DNA of 64,000 nt from HRBIN30 sp964534275 (GTDB taxonomy: Bacteria; Desulfobacterota; Binatia; HRBIN30), in the NCBI GenBank assembly GCA_964534275.1, contig CAZHQG010000007.1:62001-126000 (forward strand). The letters run 5' to 3'. This document shows positions 12,411-21,747 of the stretch, piece after piece (within the stretch, counting starts at the first letter, position 1; each line of letters opens with the position of its first letter). Below the pieces are notes generated by a model. That model saw only the letters and a program-made list of their open reading frames with translations. It was not told where the DNA came from and did not search any database. A program made the translations under genes and the position numbers.

Positions 12411-12925
12411 AGTGGTGGACCGGTGTGTGCGCATCCAGTATGAACCGGCCCATGGATTGGTTGTGTGGCCTGGCCGCGGAGACGCAAGTGGAAACGCCCG
12501 ACGGCCCGATGGAGATTCGCAAAGTGGCGGGAAAAGAAATTCCAGTGTTCAGTCGCGACGCCAATGGGCGCGTGCGCTTTCGCATGATGCGACAGGTGCG
12601 GTGCACGGGAGCCTCGGAACCGGTGTTACGCGTGTCCTTGGAAAACGGGTGGTCGTTCCGAGCCGTGCCTCGTCAAGGAGTGTTTTTGGCCGAAGGAACG
12701 ATTGTGACGCTGGCTGAGCTTGCTCCCGGTGTATTGCTGTATCCGGCCTTTCACTACCCGAAGGGCTACCGTTTTCGCACGGATGGCGGGGAAGAACGGG
12801 AGTCGGCGCACGGATGGCGCGTGGAATCGATAGAGGCTGGCGGCGACGCGGAGGTGTTTTCCCTGCACGTGCCGCCCGAACGGTGCTTCTTCCTCAGCGC
12901 CGGAGTGCTGTGCTGTAGCGAGTAG
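12407..12925 (+). CDS. Stand-alone degenerate Hint (hedgehog/intein-type) domain protein
   Basis: The 172-residue protein is almost entirely a Hint fold by pattern. C20 starts block A (CGLAAETQVETPDGPMEIRKV), there is a block-B-like strand (VSLENGWSFRAVPRQGVFL, then LAELAPGVLLYPA), and it ends with FSLHVPPERCFFLSAGVLCC. In active inteins block B has TxxH and the end is HN. Here those positions read VPRQ and CS, so splicing is probably lost, though the first Cys remains. There are only about 19 residues before C20 and two after the end, so there are no exteins. The GTG at 12407 overlaps the polX stop (GTGA), implying translational coupling. The Hint assignment rests on motif order only. Confidence 0.7.
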   Translation: MKWWTGVCASSMNRPMDWLCGLAAETQVETPDGPMEIRKVAGKEIPVFSRDANGRVRFRMMRQVRCTGASEPVLRVSLENGWSFRAVPRQGVFLAEGTIVTLAELAPGVLLYPAFHYPKGYRFRTDGGEERESAHGWRVESIEAGGDAEVFSLHVPPERCFFLSAGVLCCSE

Positions 12926-12949
12926 GCCGTCGCACGTTGCCCGAATGCG

Positions 12950-13756
12950 TCAGTCGTCGCGCCCTTGAAACTTACGCACGACCGTGCGCGCCAGTCCGGG
13001 GAGATCGGAAATGATTCCGTCGACCCCAAGTCCCAGGACCGACCGGATTTCGGCAGGATCGTTGAGGGTCCACACGTGAACCTCCAAGCCCAGGTCGTGC
13101 GCCGCTTGAACCACATCGGGGCGAACAATTTCGATGTCTCCCACCCGCACTGGAACCTGCAGAGCAATCCCGGGAGGGCGGTAGTCGCTCCATCGAGCTT
13201 CGGTGACCCGGGTGAGAAAATCGACGACATCCGCGGCGGAGAAGCTGGTCGTGATCTCGGGGGCTTGTTGACGCACATGGTCGAGGATTTCCCCCTTTTC
13301 CGCGGCAACAAGGACGCGATGGGTTGCATCCAAGCGTCGAATCGTGGCGATCACTTCATCGATGAGACCAGGATCGTTTTCTTTGATCTCCACGTTGCAC
13401 GTTGCCAGCGGAAATTGTTGCAACACCGCGTCGAACGTGGGGACACGCACACCATGCCCTCGAAAGGGGAAGTCGCGTCCATCCCGAGAGAAGTGATATC
13501 CTGCATCCAGGCGTTCGATTTGCCTGAGGGTGTGATCGCGCACCAAACCGCTGCCATTGGTGGTGCGGTCGAGCGTGTCGTCGTGCAGGACCACCACAAA
13601 GCCGTCGCGAGTCGGGTGGAGGTCGAACTCCAGCACTTCGGCGCCCAAGGCTAAGGCGAGGGCGAACGAGGGCAACGTGTTTTCGGGCGCTTGTCCCGCA
13701 GCCCCGCGGTGGCCGAAGACGCGCGGAGGAGGAGTTGGGTAAAAGCGATGTGGCAT
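12950..13756 (-). CDS. Glycerophosphodiester phosphodiesterase
   Basis: The 268-residue protein has the GDPD TIM-barrel signature: FGHRGAAGQAPENTLPSF (His and Arg of the active site), VLEFDLHPTRDG (metal-binding Glu/Asp) and LHDDTLDRTTNG. Later blocks are NVEIKE and HVWTLND. It cleaves glycerophosphodiesters to glycerol-3-phosphate and an alcohol. No signal peptide is visible, so it is probably cytosolic, UgpQ-like. The ATG at 13756 is preferred because GGGAG lies five bases upstream; an ATG four codons earlier is the alternative. It converges on the Hint gene with a 24-bp gap. Confidence 0.92.
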   Translation of the reverse strand: MPHRFYPTPPPRVFGHRGAAGQAPENTLPSFALALALGAEVLEFDLHPTRDGFVVVLHDDTLDRTTNGSGLVRDHTLRQIERLDAGYHFSRDGRDFPFRGHGVRVPTFDAVLQQFPLATCNVEIKENDPGLIDEVIATIRRLDATHRVLVAAEKGEILDHVRQQAPEITTSFSAADVVDFLTRVTEARWSDYRPPGIALQVPVRVGDIEIVRPDVVQAAHDLGLEVHVWTLNDPAEIRSVLGLGVDGIISDLPGLARTVVRKFQGRDD

Positions 13757-13825
13757 GCGCTCCCGCATACCGGAGAAGCGTGGAAGAGAAAAGCAGCGGG
13801 GCCCCGTCGGTGGAGTGTCGCTCCT

Positions 13826-15589
13826 TCACAGAGGCTCGTCGCGGCCTAAGACCCGTTCAGGGGAGGCGGGGGACACAAGCTTTGCCGCAGCGCGCAGCGC
13901 GAGGGCGATAATCGTCAGCGTCGGGTTGTAGCCCGACGACGTCACGAACACGCTTCCGTCGACAGCGAACAGGTTTTCCACTGAATGAAACCGCTGCCAA
14001 GCATCGCACACCGACGCTTCCGGACGCGTTCCCATTCTGAGCGTGCCCAGGACGTGTCGGGTTTGGGGCGGATTGTCCGCAGGCGCCAAAAAGCCGTATT
14101 CCGCACCTGCAGCGCGGTGAAGTTCCACGAGCTTTGGTCCATAAAACAGTCGTGCGGCGCGCTCGAGGGCGCCGGTACGATACGTGATGCGTGGCACGGG
14201 CTGCCCGAAGACGTCCTTCAGTTGGGGGTCCAAATCCACGCGGTTGTGGAAGTAAGGAGCGTCTTCCCCTTGCTGGATGGCAACAGCAATGTGCCCTTGA
14301 AAAATATTGGCGCGAATGAGTTTCGGCAGCGTCAAGCCCGGAATGTTTTGCAGTCGTGCGAGTTCGAACGCCTGCAGCGCCGAGAGCGCTCCGGAGATTG
14401 CTTCAGAGTTGGTGCCGAACTCGACGATGCCTCCAAGTGGCACATTGGGGTCGATCTCGTCGCCGCCGGGGCGTACCCCGCGCAAGTCCGAGATTCCGTG
14501 CGTGACCGAGCGTCCACGCTCCCCATGCAGGCGTTGGCGGTAAATGCCGACGCCTAGCGTCTGCGCGTGAAACATGAGAAAGCGCCCAACGAGTCCATTT
14601 TCGTTCCCGAGATCCGAAAGCAAACACAAACGGGCACTCTCGATGGCACTGGCGGCCAAAAGGAACACAGTGCCGGTGGCGCGTTGCGTGCGCCCGTCGT
14701 CATCGATGTATTCGACACTCGTGACTCTGCCATTTCCGTCGTGGAGCAATCGCGTGGCGTGTGCATTGTACCGCACTTGGCAGCGCCCCGTGAGGAGTGC
14801 TTCGCGTAAGGTTGTGACCGCTGGGCTGCCTTTGGAATTGTTCGGGCATCCGTATCCAGAACAAAAACCACAGTCGTTGCAGGGCGGGCGGCCCCGGTAG
14901 AACCGTGAATTGTGTGCGCCAGGGTAGGGAAACGGGTGGTAGCCAAGGGAACGAGCTCCTTCCGACAGGACTGAAGCGACGTACATCGGAAGGCCAGGCG
15001 GCATCGGGTACTCCGCGGAGCGTGGGGAGGCAAACGGGTCGCTACCCGCCAACCCTTGGACCCCAGAGAGGCGTTCGGCTTCTTGATAGAACGGTTCTAA
15101 CTCGTCGTACGAGATTGGCCAGTTCGCGAAGGCTGCACCGTCGTAGCGAACGCCTTTCGATTCGAGCTCCGATGCCATCCGAAAATCGACGCGGTTCAAG
15201 CGCGGGTACTTCATGTCTGCATGTACCGCCGCTCCGCCCACAGTCTTCGGCATCGTGTTGACGTCCGGGTGGTAACGCGCGGGACTGGAATCGTCCGTCC
15301 GGAACGTTCGTGGCTCGAGCAAGGGGTCCTGCGCGACGAAACCGCGGATGCTCAGTTTCAACTCGTCGTTGCTGAACAGCGGACGAGGCATGTCCGGCGC
15401 GGGGTCGTCCAACCCGAGGAAATAATTGGGGCCATGTTCCAACACCAGCACACGCCAGCCCCCCACGACAGCCAAAACCCGAGCAGCAGCCGCACCCCCA
15501 GCTCCCGAGCCGATGATCACGGCGTCAAACTGATCGAGCGAGGTGTTGCCGAGTACCCCAGGGACTCGCGAGGGACGCACACTTGCCAT
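13826..15589 (-). CDS. GMC-family FAD oxidoreductase, gluconate-2-dehydrogenase-like large subunit
   Basis: The 587-residue protein has the Rossmann FAD motif VIIGSGAGGAAAARVL, a Cys cluster CNDCGFCSGYGC typical of the gluconate/sorbose dehydrogenase branch, HVLGTLRMGT, and the GMC C-terminal block LFAVDGSVFVTSSGYNPTLT. It should oxidise an alcohol or sugar and pass electrons on. No signal peptide of its own is seen. The partner subunit directly upstream has a Tat signal, so hitch-hiker export of the folded complex is plausible, as in gluconate 2-dehydrogenase. An AGAGGTCAGGA ribosome site supports the ATG at 15589. No cytochrome c subunit gene is adjacent. Confidence 0.9.
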   Translation of the reverse strand: MASVRPSRVPGVLGNTSLDQFDAVIIGSGAGGAAAARVLAVVGGWRVLVLEHGPNYFLGLDDPAPDMPRPLFSNDELKLSIRGFVAQDPLLEPRTFRTDDSSPARYHPDVNTMPKTVGGAAVHADMKYPRLNRVDFRMASELESKGVRYDGAAFANWPISYDELEPFYQEAERLSGVQGLAGSDPFASPRSAEYPMPPGLPMYVASVLSEGARSLGYHPFPYPGAHNSRFYRGRPPCNDCGFCSGYGCPNNSKGSPAVTTLREALLTGRCQVRYNAHATRLLHDGNGRVTSVEYIDDDGRTQRATGTVFLLAASAIESARLCLLSDLGNENGLVGRFLMFHAQTLGVGIYRQRLHGERGRSVTHGISDLRGVRPGGDEIDPNVPLGGIVEFGTNSEAISGALSALQAFELARLQNIPGLTLPKLIRANIFQGHIAVAIQQGEDAPYFHNRVDLDPQLKDVFGQPVPRITYRTGALERAARLFYGPKLVELHRAAGAEYGFLAPADNPPQTRHVLGTLRMGTRPEASVCDAWQRFHSVENLFAVDGSVFVTSSGYNPTLTIIALALRAAAKLVSPASPERVLGRDEPL

Positions 15590-15624
15590 TCCTGACCTCT
15601 GCAACAAAAGACGCGCGCCTCGCC

Positions 15625-16563
15625 TTAAGGGAACCGAGGGTTGCCAGCCAGGCGTGTTAACGTGCGAAGCAGGGTGGCGATTTCAGGCGGGAATGGGGCG
15701 AAGGCTTCGTCAGGGTTGGGTCCGGACAAGGGCTTGTCCGGCCGTTCGCGGTAGGTTTGCGACGGACGATGAAACAACGCATAGCCAAGAGGCTGGCTGT
15801 CGCCGTCGTAGCCGATGGATTTCCAGCCGACTCCGTCTTTGTTGCCGCCATACTCCGGTGCGGAAAACATTGCCTCGAAAATGTGTCCTGTAACCAAGGC
15901 GATAAAGTCAGAGTCTGCTTGCTGTACAATCTGTTGCCGTTCTGCCGTGGAGAGATCGGCGAAGTCTTTGGCAAACTGCGCCTGACTGGTGTCCACGAGT
16001 TCCCGCAACCCTTCTCGATACTGCGTGCGGAGCCCCACCAGCGGGCCTAAAACCTGTGCGTTGAAATCGAACTCGGGAACGGCGGCGGACCCGAGGATGC
16101 GCGCCCGCCAGGAAATTCGTTGCAATCGGTTCAACGGCACGAACGTCTGAAAGTCGTTTGGCGGGAAACGATTGCTTGGAACTCCACGCTCGTAGTCGGG
16201 AAAGGGATGCCTTCCGCTGTAGGGACCACCGGCGAACACCGCACCCGGATCGCTCTCCGAGGGAAGTTCGGAGAGCAACTTCTCGATATACCGATCGGCT
16301 CCGACGGCGAGCGCACCGGGGCCGTCCTCGGCGGGGAACAGCGTGTCGATCAGCGCATGCAAGGTGCGCCGTTCCTGCTGGTCGAGAAAGCTCGCCGATG
16401 CGGCTTCCTTCCCGCCGACCGGTTCCCCATCGTCGCCACATCCCGGCAGGCTGACGGGAACCAACACCGCCACACTGCCGGCAACCCCCCACCGTAAAAC
16501 CTGGCGCCGCGTAAACCCTCGGCGCGGCTCAGTTGGTCGAGGAATTTCCGGAAGGAGTGGCAC
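15625..16563 (-). CDS. Tat-exported gluconate 2-dehydrogenase subunit 3 family lipoprotein
   Basis: The 312-residue protein begins with a twin-arginine signal (RRGFTRRQVLRW, then a hydrophobic stretch) that ends in a lipobox-like PGCGDD. A folded, cofactor-linked protein anchored in the membrane is therefore expected. The body matches the gluconate 2-dehydrogenase gamma-subunit pattern: LHALIDTLFPAEDGPGALAVG, IEKLLSELP, and GHIFEAMFSAPEYGGNKDGVGW. The subunit escorts and stabilises the GMC catalytic subunit encoded 35 bp downstream. The start is a GTG at 16563, nine bases after the stop of the preceding gene. Confidence 0.88.
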   Translation of the reverse strand: MPLLPEIPRPTEPRRGFTRRQVLRWGVAGSVAVLVPVSLPGCGDDGEPVGGKEAASASFLDQQERRTLHALIDTLFPAEDGPGALAVGADRYIEKLLSELPSESDPGAVFAGGPYSGRHPFPDYERGVPSNRFPPNDFQTFVPLNRLQRISWRARILGSAAVPEFDFNAQVLGPLVGLRTQYREGLRELVDTSQAQFAKDFADLSTAERQQIVQQADSDFIALVTGHIFEAMFSAPEYGGNKDGVGWKSIGYDGDSQPLGYALFHRPSQTYRERPDKPLSGPNPDEAFAPFPPEIATLLRTLTRLAGNPRFP

Positions 16564-16572
16564 GGTTTTGTT

Positions 16573-17031
16573 CTAGGATTTTTTCTTCCGTGGCGTGAGA
16601 TCGAGATCGGGTGGAGGGTGGTCCGGAAGCTTCCAGACGATGTACGGTTTGTCCTTGAGCTCGTGATACGCATTCGCCGCGTCCACAGCTTGGTGGAACG
16701 CCGCTTCGAACGCTGCGAAGTCTTCCTTCTTGATTGCTTCTTGTACGGCGGTCCAGTGTTGATCCAGAAACTCTTGCAATGCGGCTTCGTGTTTCGGACG
16801 CGTGAACGCCCCGAGTTCCATCAGTCCGCGAATTTCCTTGGCCTGGAAGTTTGCAAGGGGCCAGTTTCCCGCTTTGGCAGCGTAGTACAGTTTCCACGTC
16901 CGCTGGCCGATTTCCGGCATGATTCGTCCCAGCCCCGGCTGGATTGCGGCCAGGTCCTCGATCGACATTTCACGGTGTCCGCTCCACACCGTGAGGGCTT
17001 TCAAACGTTCCAGCAACTCCTCGTCGCGCAT
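16573..17031 (-). CDS. Helical protein of unknown function, first gene of the GMC dehydrogenase operon
   Basis: The 152-residue protein has no signal peptide and appears to be a four-helix bundle (ERLKALTVWSG; RTWKLYYAAKAGNWPLANFQ; KHEAALQEFLDQHWTAV; FEAAFHQAVDAANAYHEL), with a basic C-terminal RKKKS. The arrangement of aromatic and helical segments resembles cytochrome c'-like bundles, but no CxxCH haem motif exists. It precedes the Tat-exported subunit by nine bases, so the three genes (this one, small subunit, GMC subunit) form an operon. It could be an assembly factor; no function can be shown. Confidence 0.75.
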   Translation of the reverse strand: MRDEELLERLKALTVWSGHREMSIEDLAAIQPGLGRIMPEIGQRTWKLYYAAKAGNWPLANFQAKEIRGLMELGAFTRPKHEAALQEFLDQHWTAVQEAIKKEDFAAFEAAFHQAVDAANAYHELKDKPYIVWKLPDHPPPDLDLTPRKKKS

Positions 17032-17317
17032 GGTTCCCCGCTCCTAAGTGAACAAATGTTTGGCCGCCCGTCCTAGCACGCGTGCGCCCGTCGTGTAAAG
17101 ACAGTGGGCCGCGATCGAGCGCACTCGATGCCGTCGGGCGGAGAGGCTCCCTCGGTGCATGCACGCTAGAGCCACGATCCGGTGCACCGACGAGCGGGGA
17201 GGGACTCTACGATCGGCAGCCTTCACCGCCCCAGACACAAGCGGGAGCCTGCGAGTGCGTCCTGGAGCGACTGCTTGCCGGTTGTTATGGTACCCCGCCC
17301 CAGGCGAGAGTGAGGGC

Positions 17318-18934
17318 ATGAGCCAAACGCGCGAACCGTTGGTGGAGCAACAAGTGGCCCGTGTACGCGCGTACATGGAAGGCTGCGGCCTCGTGGTCGT
17401 GCCGGACTCCGCGGTGGAGTTGCGTCGGCGACTCGTGGGAGTCCTTGAGCGCTTGACGCCGGAGGTCGTGGAAGAATGGACGCGGATTGTGGGCCGTGCC
17501 TTTGCGATCCCGGAAGTCCAGTGGCCGGAAGTTCGCGACTGGATGTCGAGCGCTCTGCAGCGTTGGTTCCGCCACATCGAGAACCCGGCGGACGTGGAAA
17601 CGTACTTGTACCTGCGCAACCACGCGCGCCGGGGTTTCATTTCGCACTTCCCGGCGTCGCGTTTTTTGGCCAGCCAGATACGCTTGGTGCACCTGTTCGA
17701 AGAGTGTCTCGAGAGAGAAGCACTTCCCGCCGAAGATCGTGCAGCGTTGCTTCGGCTATTGCGGCAGGAGTTCGAGGAGCGCATCTTGCACGTTACGGAC
17801 TTTTTCGTTGCCGGCCGCGAAGAAGACTTGCGTGAGCAAGAGGCCAGTTACCGGCAAGCGGTGGACAACGCTCCGGCAGCGATTTTCCGGGTCGACTGCG
17901 ATTTCGGGACGATTCTGGGCGCGAGCAGGGTTGCCGAACGCCTCGTGCAAATTCCACGCGAGGAAATGATTGGTTTGCGTCTTTGGGACCTGAGCCCCGA
18001 GGACGAACGTCAGCGCATGCGGCGGTTGCTCGAGGAAGCGCGCCGCCGAGGACACGCGCGGCGAGACGACTTGCATTTGCTTCGACGCGACAGCGAGCGC
18101 GTGCCGGTGTTTGTCAACGTCGGGCTGATCGAATACGCCGGGCAACGGTTTTTCCAGGTCATTTGCGTGGATATCTCCGAGCGCAAACGGCTCGAGAGCC
18201 AGTTGATTCAGTCGGAGAAAATGGCTGCGATTGGCCAACTAGCGGCGGGAATTGCTCACGAAATTCGCAATCCGCTGGGAATCATTGCCAACGCCCTGTT
18301 CGACCTCCAGGAGACCTTGCCGCGGGACCACCCAGCCGTGCAGGAAGATTTGCAGATCGCCCTCGAAGAAATGCGCCGCGTTCAGGAGATCATCGACAAT
18401 TTGCTGGAGTTTTCGCGGACGTCGCGCGCGGAATTGGAAATGGTGGACGTGAACCTCCTGCTGCGTAAAACGCTCCAGTTGATGCACAAGAGCTTGCAGA
18501 ATCACGGTGTGGAAGTGGCCGCGGAGTTCGGCGACGTAGGCTTGTGCCTTGCGAACCAAAACGCGCTGCGGCAGGTTTTCTTGAACCTCATTACGAACGC
18601 TGTGCAGGCGATGCCAAACGGCGGAACGTTGCGCATCCGAACCATACCTCTGGGTTCCGAGCGGATTCGTCTCGAGTTTGCCGATACCGGCGTGGGAATT
18701 CCGCCGGAGCACCTGAGCAGCATCTTCAACCCGTTCTTCACCACAAAGGAGCCAGGGCAGGGAACGGGACTCGGTCTCTCGGTCGTACACTCCGTGGTCA
18801 AGCGGTTTCGGGGCGAGATTCGCGTGCAAAGTCAACTTGAGCGCGGCACGACGTTTACCATCGACCTACCGCGCGGCGAGGAAAGCGACGAAGTTGTGGG
18901 CCTTCTGGGTGTGCCCGGAAGAATGTTGCCATGA
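17318..18934 (+). CDS. PAS-domain sensor histidine kinase
   Basis: The 538-residue protein is cytoplasmic, with no membrane segments. Residues 1-170 form a helical N-terminal module with paired Trp and His residues (EEWTRIVGRAF; RWFRHIENPAD) that resembles RsbRD or globin-like all-helical sensors. A PAS domain spans about 176-290, HisKA has H314 in AAGIAHEIRNPLG, and the ATPase domain has NLITNAVQAM, DTGVGIP and GTGLGLSVV. It should autophosphorylate H314 and pass phosphate to the regulator encoded next. The ATG at 17318 follows GAGAGTGAGGG. The stop overlaps the regulator's ATG. Confidence 0.93.
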   Translation: MSQTREPLVEQQVARVRAYMEGCGLVVVPDSAVELRRRLVGVLERLTPEVVEEWTRIVGRAFAIPEVQWPEVRDWMSSALQRWFRHIENPADVETYLYLRNHARRGFISHFPASRFLASQIRLVHLFEECLEREALPAEDRAALLRLLRQEFEERILHVTDFFVAGREEDLREQEASYRQAVDNAPAAIFRVDCDFGTILGASRVAERLVQIPREEMIGLRLWDLSPEDERQRMRRLLEEARRRGHARRDDLHLLRRDSERVPVFVNVGLIEYAGQRFFQVICVDISERKRLESQLIQSEKMAAIGQLAAGIAHEIRNPLGIIANALFDLQETLPRDHPAVQEDLQIALEEMRRVQEIIDNLLEFSRTSRAELEMVDVNLLLRKTLQLMHKSLQNHGVEVAAEFGDVGLCLANQNALRQVFLNLITNAVQAMPNGGTLRIRTIPLGSERIRLEFADTGVGIPPEHLSSIFNPFFTTKEPGQGTGLGLSVVHSVVKRFRGEIRVQSQLERGTTFTIDLPRGEESDEVVGLLGVPGRMLP

Positions 18935-20355
18935 ACGAACGGGCTGAAATCGGCGCGGATACCCAAGGGGAAACTACAACAGAAGCGCCTCGTGTGCGCA
19001 CGCTCCTGGTCGAGGACGAACCCAACATGGTGCGCACGTTGAGTAAAATTTTGGAACGGCGGGGCCACACGGTCGACAGTGCCCCCAACGGCGCCGAAGC
19101 TCTGCGCCTGCTCGCGGCACACGCGTACGACCTTGTCATTACGGATTTGAACATGCCGGTGATGGATGGGCTGCAGCTTTTGCGGGAAATGAAAGCCCGC
19201 GGGTTGGAAGCTGCAGTGATCGTGTTGACTGGTTACGGGACCATCCAGTCAGCGGTAGAGGCGCTCAAGCTTGGCGCTGGGGATTACTTGATCAAGCCGT
19301 GTCACCCGGAGGAGTTGTTGTTAGCTGCATCGCGGCTGCTCGAGCTGCGTGCTCTGAAACGCGAGGTGCACATCCTGCGACGCGAGGTGCGCCAGTACTC
19401 GCGCTTTGGCGAGATTATTGGCCGGAGCCCCGCGATGCGCGAGGTGTATCGCATCATCGAGGCCGTGAGCGAGAATAAAAGCAACGTTCTCGTTTGCGGC
19501 GAGAACGGTACTGGAAAAGAGCTGGTGGCGCGGACCATCCACCAGCGTGGTCCGTGGCGGGACCGCCCGTTCCTCGCGGTGAACTGTGGCGCGTTGTCTG
19601 AAACCCTGCTCGAAAGCCAGTTGTTTGGCCATCGCCGCGGTGCCTTTACCGGGGCGATCGAGGATCACGAGGGCGTGTTTCAGGCAGCAAACGGTGGCAC
19701 CCTGTTCTTGGATGAAGTGACGGAGATTCCCCTGCCGCTACAGGTCAAATTCCTCCGTGCGATCCAAGAACGCGAGGTGACGCCCCTTGGTTCCACACGG
19801 TCGGTCAAGGTCGATGTACGCTTGATCGCTGCGGCGAATCGCGACGTAGAAGAAGCCGTGCGCCAAGGTTGGTTCCGCAGCGACTTGTATTACCGCCTGA
19901 ATGTCGTGACGATTCACTTGCCTCCGTTACGAGAGCGCCGCGAGGATATCCCCCTGCTGGTCGAGCACTTTGTCGAGCGCTTTAGTCGCGACTATGGGGT
20001 GGAGCCGAAACGGGTAACCCGTGCCGCGATGGACTGCTTATTGGCTTACTCGTGGCCCGGCAACATTCGCGAGCTGCAAAATACGATCGAACGTGCGTTT
20101 GCGCTGTCGCGTGCACCGGAGATTGACCTCGAGGATCTTCCGGTCAAAATTCGTCGCCCTTCTGGTGTAGAGCTTTTGTCGCCAGCCGAGCCTGCAAACG
20201 ATGGCGAGGAGATTCTCCCGCTCGCCGAGCTCGAGCGGCGTGCCATCGTCGCGGCTTTGGCTCGAACGGGCGGCAACAAGGCAGAGGCAGCGCGTTTGTT
20301 GGGTATCGAGCGACCGCGGTTGTACCGCAAGTTACAAAAGTACGGCCTTCGCTGA
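18931..20355 (+). CDS. NtrC-family sigma-54-dependent response regulator
   Basis: The 474-residue protein has a receiver domain (D72 phosphoacceptor in DLVITDLNMPVMDG), an AAA+ sigma-54 activation domain with Walker A GENGTGKE, the sigma-54 contact loop GAFTGA, and ESQLFGHRRG and RSDLYYRLNV blocks. It ends in a Fis-type helix-turn-helix (GNKAEAARLLGIERPRLYRKL). It should activate RpoN promoters when phosphorylated by the kinase encoded upstream, with which it overlaps by four bases. Its targets are unknown. Confidence 0.96.
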   Translation: MNERAEIGADTQGETTTEAPRVRTLLVEDEPNMVRTLSKILERRGHTVDSAPNGAEALRLLAAHAYDLVITDLNMPVMDGLQLLREMKARGLEAAVIVLTGYGTIQSAVEALKLGAGDYLIKPCHPEELLLAASRLLELRALKREVHILRREVRQYSRFGEIIGRSPAMREVYRIIEAVSENKSNVLVCGENGTGKELVARTIHQRGPWRDRPFLAVNCGALSETLLESQLFGHRRGAFTGAIEDHEGVFQAANGGTLFLDEVTEIPLPLQVKFLRAIQEREVTPLGSTRSVKVDVRLIAAANRDVEEAVRQGWFRSDLYYRLNVVTIHLPPLRERREDIPLLVEHFVERFSRDYGVEPKRVTRAAMDCLLAYSWPGNIRELQNTIERAFALSRAPEIDLEDLPVKIRRPSGVELLSPAEPANDGEEILPLAELERRAIVAALARTGGNKAEAARLLGIERPRLYRKLQKYGLR

Positions 20356-20542
20356 TCGCTCGTGATGGCGGGAAGAACAATGCGGAGTTGCCCGCCGGCT
20401 TGCCGGCAGACGACGCGCTCGAGCGCGCTGCAAAGGCCCTAAGCGGCCCTGAAGCCTGCGCCGTGCGGCCGCCTCGGAAAGAGCGCTGGCTTGGCGGAGG
20501 CGTGTTGCCTTGGTGGTGGGTCGCCGGCAGTACGAAGGGCAT

Positions 20543-20947
20543 TCAATATCCGAGCTTGCGGATCTCGCGTTCGCTCATTCCGAAGTAGTGCGCTACTTCG
20601 TGGACAATCGTACGTTCGATCTCCCTTCGGAGTCGGTCGGTTGTGCGGAAACGGCGCACGAGGGGACGATAGAAAATGGTGATGGTATCGGGCGGGTGAT
20701 TTCCGAACGCCGCTCCCCGTTGCGAGAGAGGCACGCCCTGGTAGAGCCCGAACAGCGTATCGCGCCGCGGGTTCAAACCAAGGGAACGGAGCAACTCCGG
20801 AGAGGGCTCGTCGTCTACGAGCAGCACCACGTTTTCCAGCTTGGCTGCGAACGGTTCCGGTAGTTGGTCCCACACCTCTTGCACCAGTGCGATAAACTGC
20901 TCGCGATCCACGAAGTCCCGTTTAGCGCCGAGGCTCCCGAGTGCCAT
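20543..20947 (-). CDS. Minimal zinc metallopeptidase family protein
   Basis: The 134-residue protein belongs to the small zincin family found as short orphans in actinobacteria and proteobacteria. DREQFIALVQEVWDQLPEPF is the conserved N-terminal helix, and the C terminus has the zinc site in IERTIVHEVAHYFGMSE (HExxH). The family has no proven substrate. The ATG at 20947 keeps the usual length; upstream in-frame codons are Arg/Pro-rich. It is divergent from a lipoprotein gene starting at 20986. Confidence 0.88.
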   Translation of the reverse strand: MALGSLGAKRDFVDREQFIALVQEVWDQLPEPFAAKLENVVLLVDDEPSPELLRSLGLNPRRDTLFGLYQGVPLSQRGAAFGNHPPDTITIFYRPLVRRFRTTDRLRREIERTIVHEVAHYFGMSEREIRKLGY

Positions 20948-20985
20948 CTTGACCCGCTGTTTTGTCGGTGCGAACAGGGCCGGCC

Positions 20986-21726
20986 ATGCAGTACGCCTCT
21001 CGACGAAGCCGATTGCACGCAGTGGCAGTGCTTGGGGTTGTGCTGGCGCTCGGGGTCGTCGGCTGCGGAGAGTCGGGGTCCAATCCACCCAATTTGCCGG
21101 AAATTCAGTTCGAAGTTTTACCGCAGCTTGGCGGACCGATTCGTTTTGAAATCTTGGACGTGCGTGCAGGCGGCAAGCTGTTTCGTTCTCTGGCGGGACG
21201 AGAAATTGTTGCCACGGCGCCGTTTCAAATCTTTGTGGAAAATGCCGCGGCCCCCTTTTCCATGACCTTGCGTTTGCTCGATTCTGCGCCAGCGCTTGTT
21301 CGTTATCGGCTTACGGGTACGGCTGGGCCTGCGGCCACCGTCGTAACCGAGTCTGGTGTGCCAGTGACCATTGGGGTTCCCGATTTGGCGGCTGTGCCAG
21401 CAAATCCGGAGGCGCGGGTGGATGTGTGCGCACCTGCACCCGATCAGAGCACGTGCTCTCCGTTCGATGGTAGCGGTACGTTTGGCGTGGCGTTTTCCGG
21501 CACGATCGGCGATACCGAAATCACTCGCGTGTTGGGTCGCGCCTCGAGCGACGAGCGGAGCGCGACCACACCTGCCGTCATTTTCTTTCCCGATCCGCAG
21601 GACACGATTGCGGCTGTGATTCGGGCCGTGGACGCCCGCCGTTTGCTTGTGCAGTTGTTCCTCGATGGACGGCTAGCGGGGACCTCGGTGTCGAGTGGGA
21701 CCGTCGTGGTTCGGAAGGATCTATAG
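20986..21726 (+). CDS. Predicted lipoprotein of unknown function
   Basis: The 246-residue protein begins with a basic N terminus (MQYASRRSRLH), a hydrophobic segment and the lipobox GVVGCGES, so it should be lipidated. The rest is beta-rich, with strands such as IRFEILDVRAGGKLF and PFSMTLRLLDS, and one Cys pair region (DVCAPAPDQSTCSPF). No domain was recognised. An AGGG string precedes the ATG at 20986. It converges on sucC across a 281-bp gap that contains a hairpin. Confidence 0.7.
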   Translation: MQYASRRSRLHAVAVLGVVLALGVVGCGESGSNPPNLPEIQFEVLPQLGGPIRFEILDVRAGGKLFRSLAGREIVATAPFQIFVENAAAPFSMTLRLLDSAPALVRYRLTGTAGPAATVVTESGVPVTIGVPDLAAVPANPEARVDVCAPAPDQSTCSPFDGSGTFGVAFSGTIGDTEITRVLGRASSDERSATTPAVIFFPDPQDTIAAVIRAVDARRLLVQLFLDGRLAGTSVSSGTVVVRKDL

Positions 21727-21747
21727 CCGGTTGGCGGCGCGTGCCGC

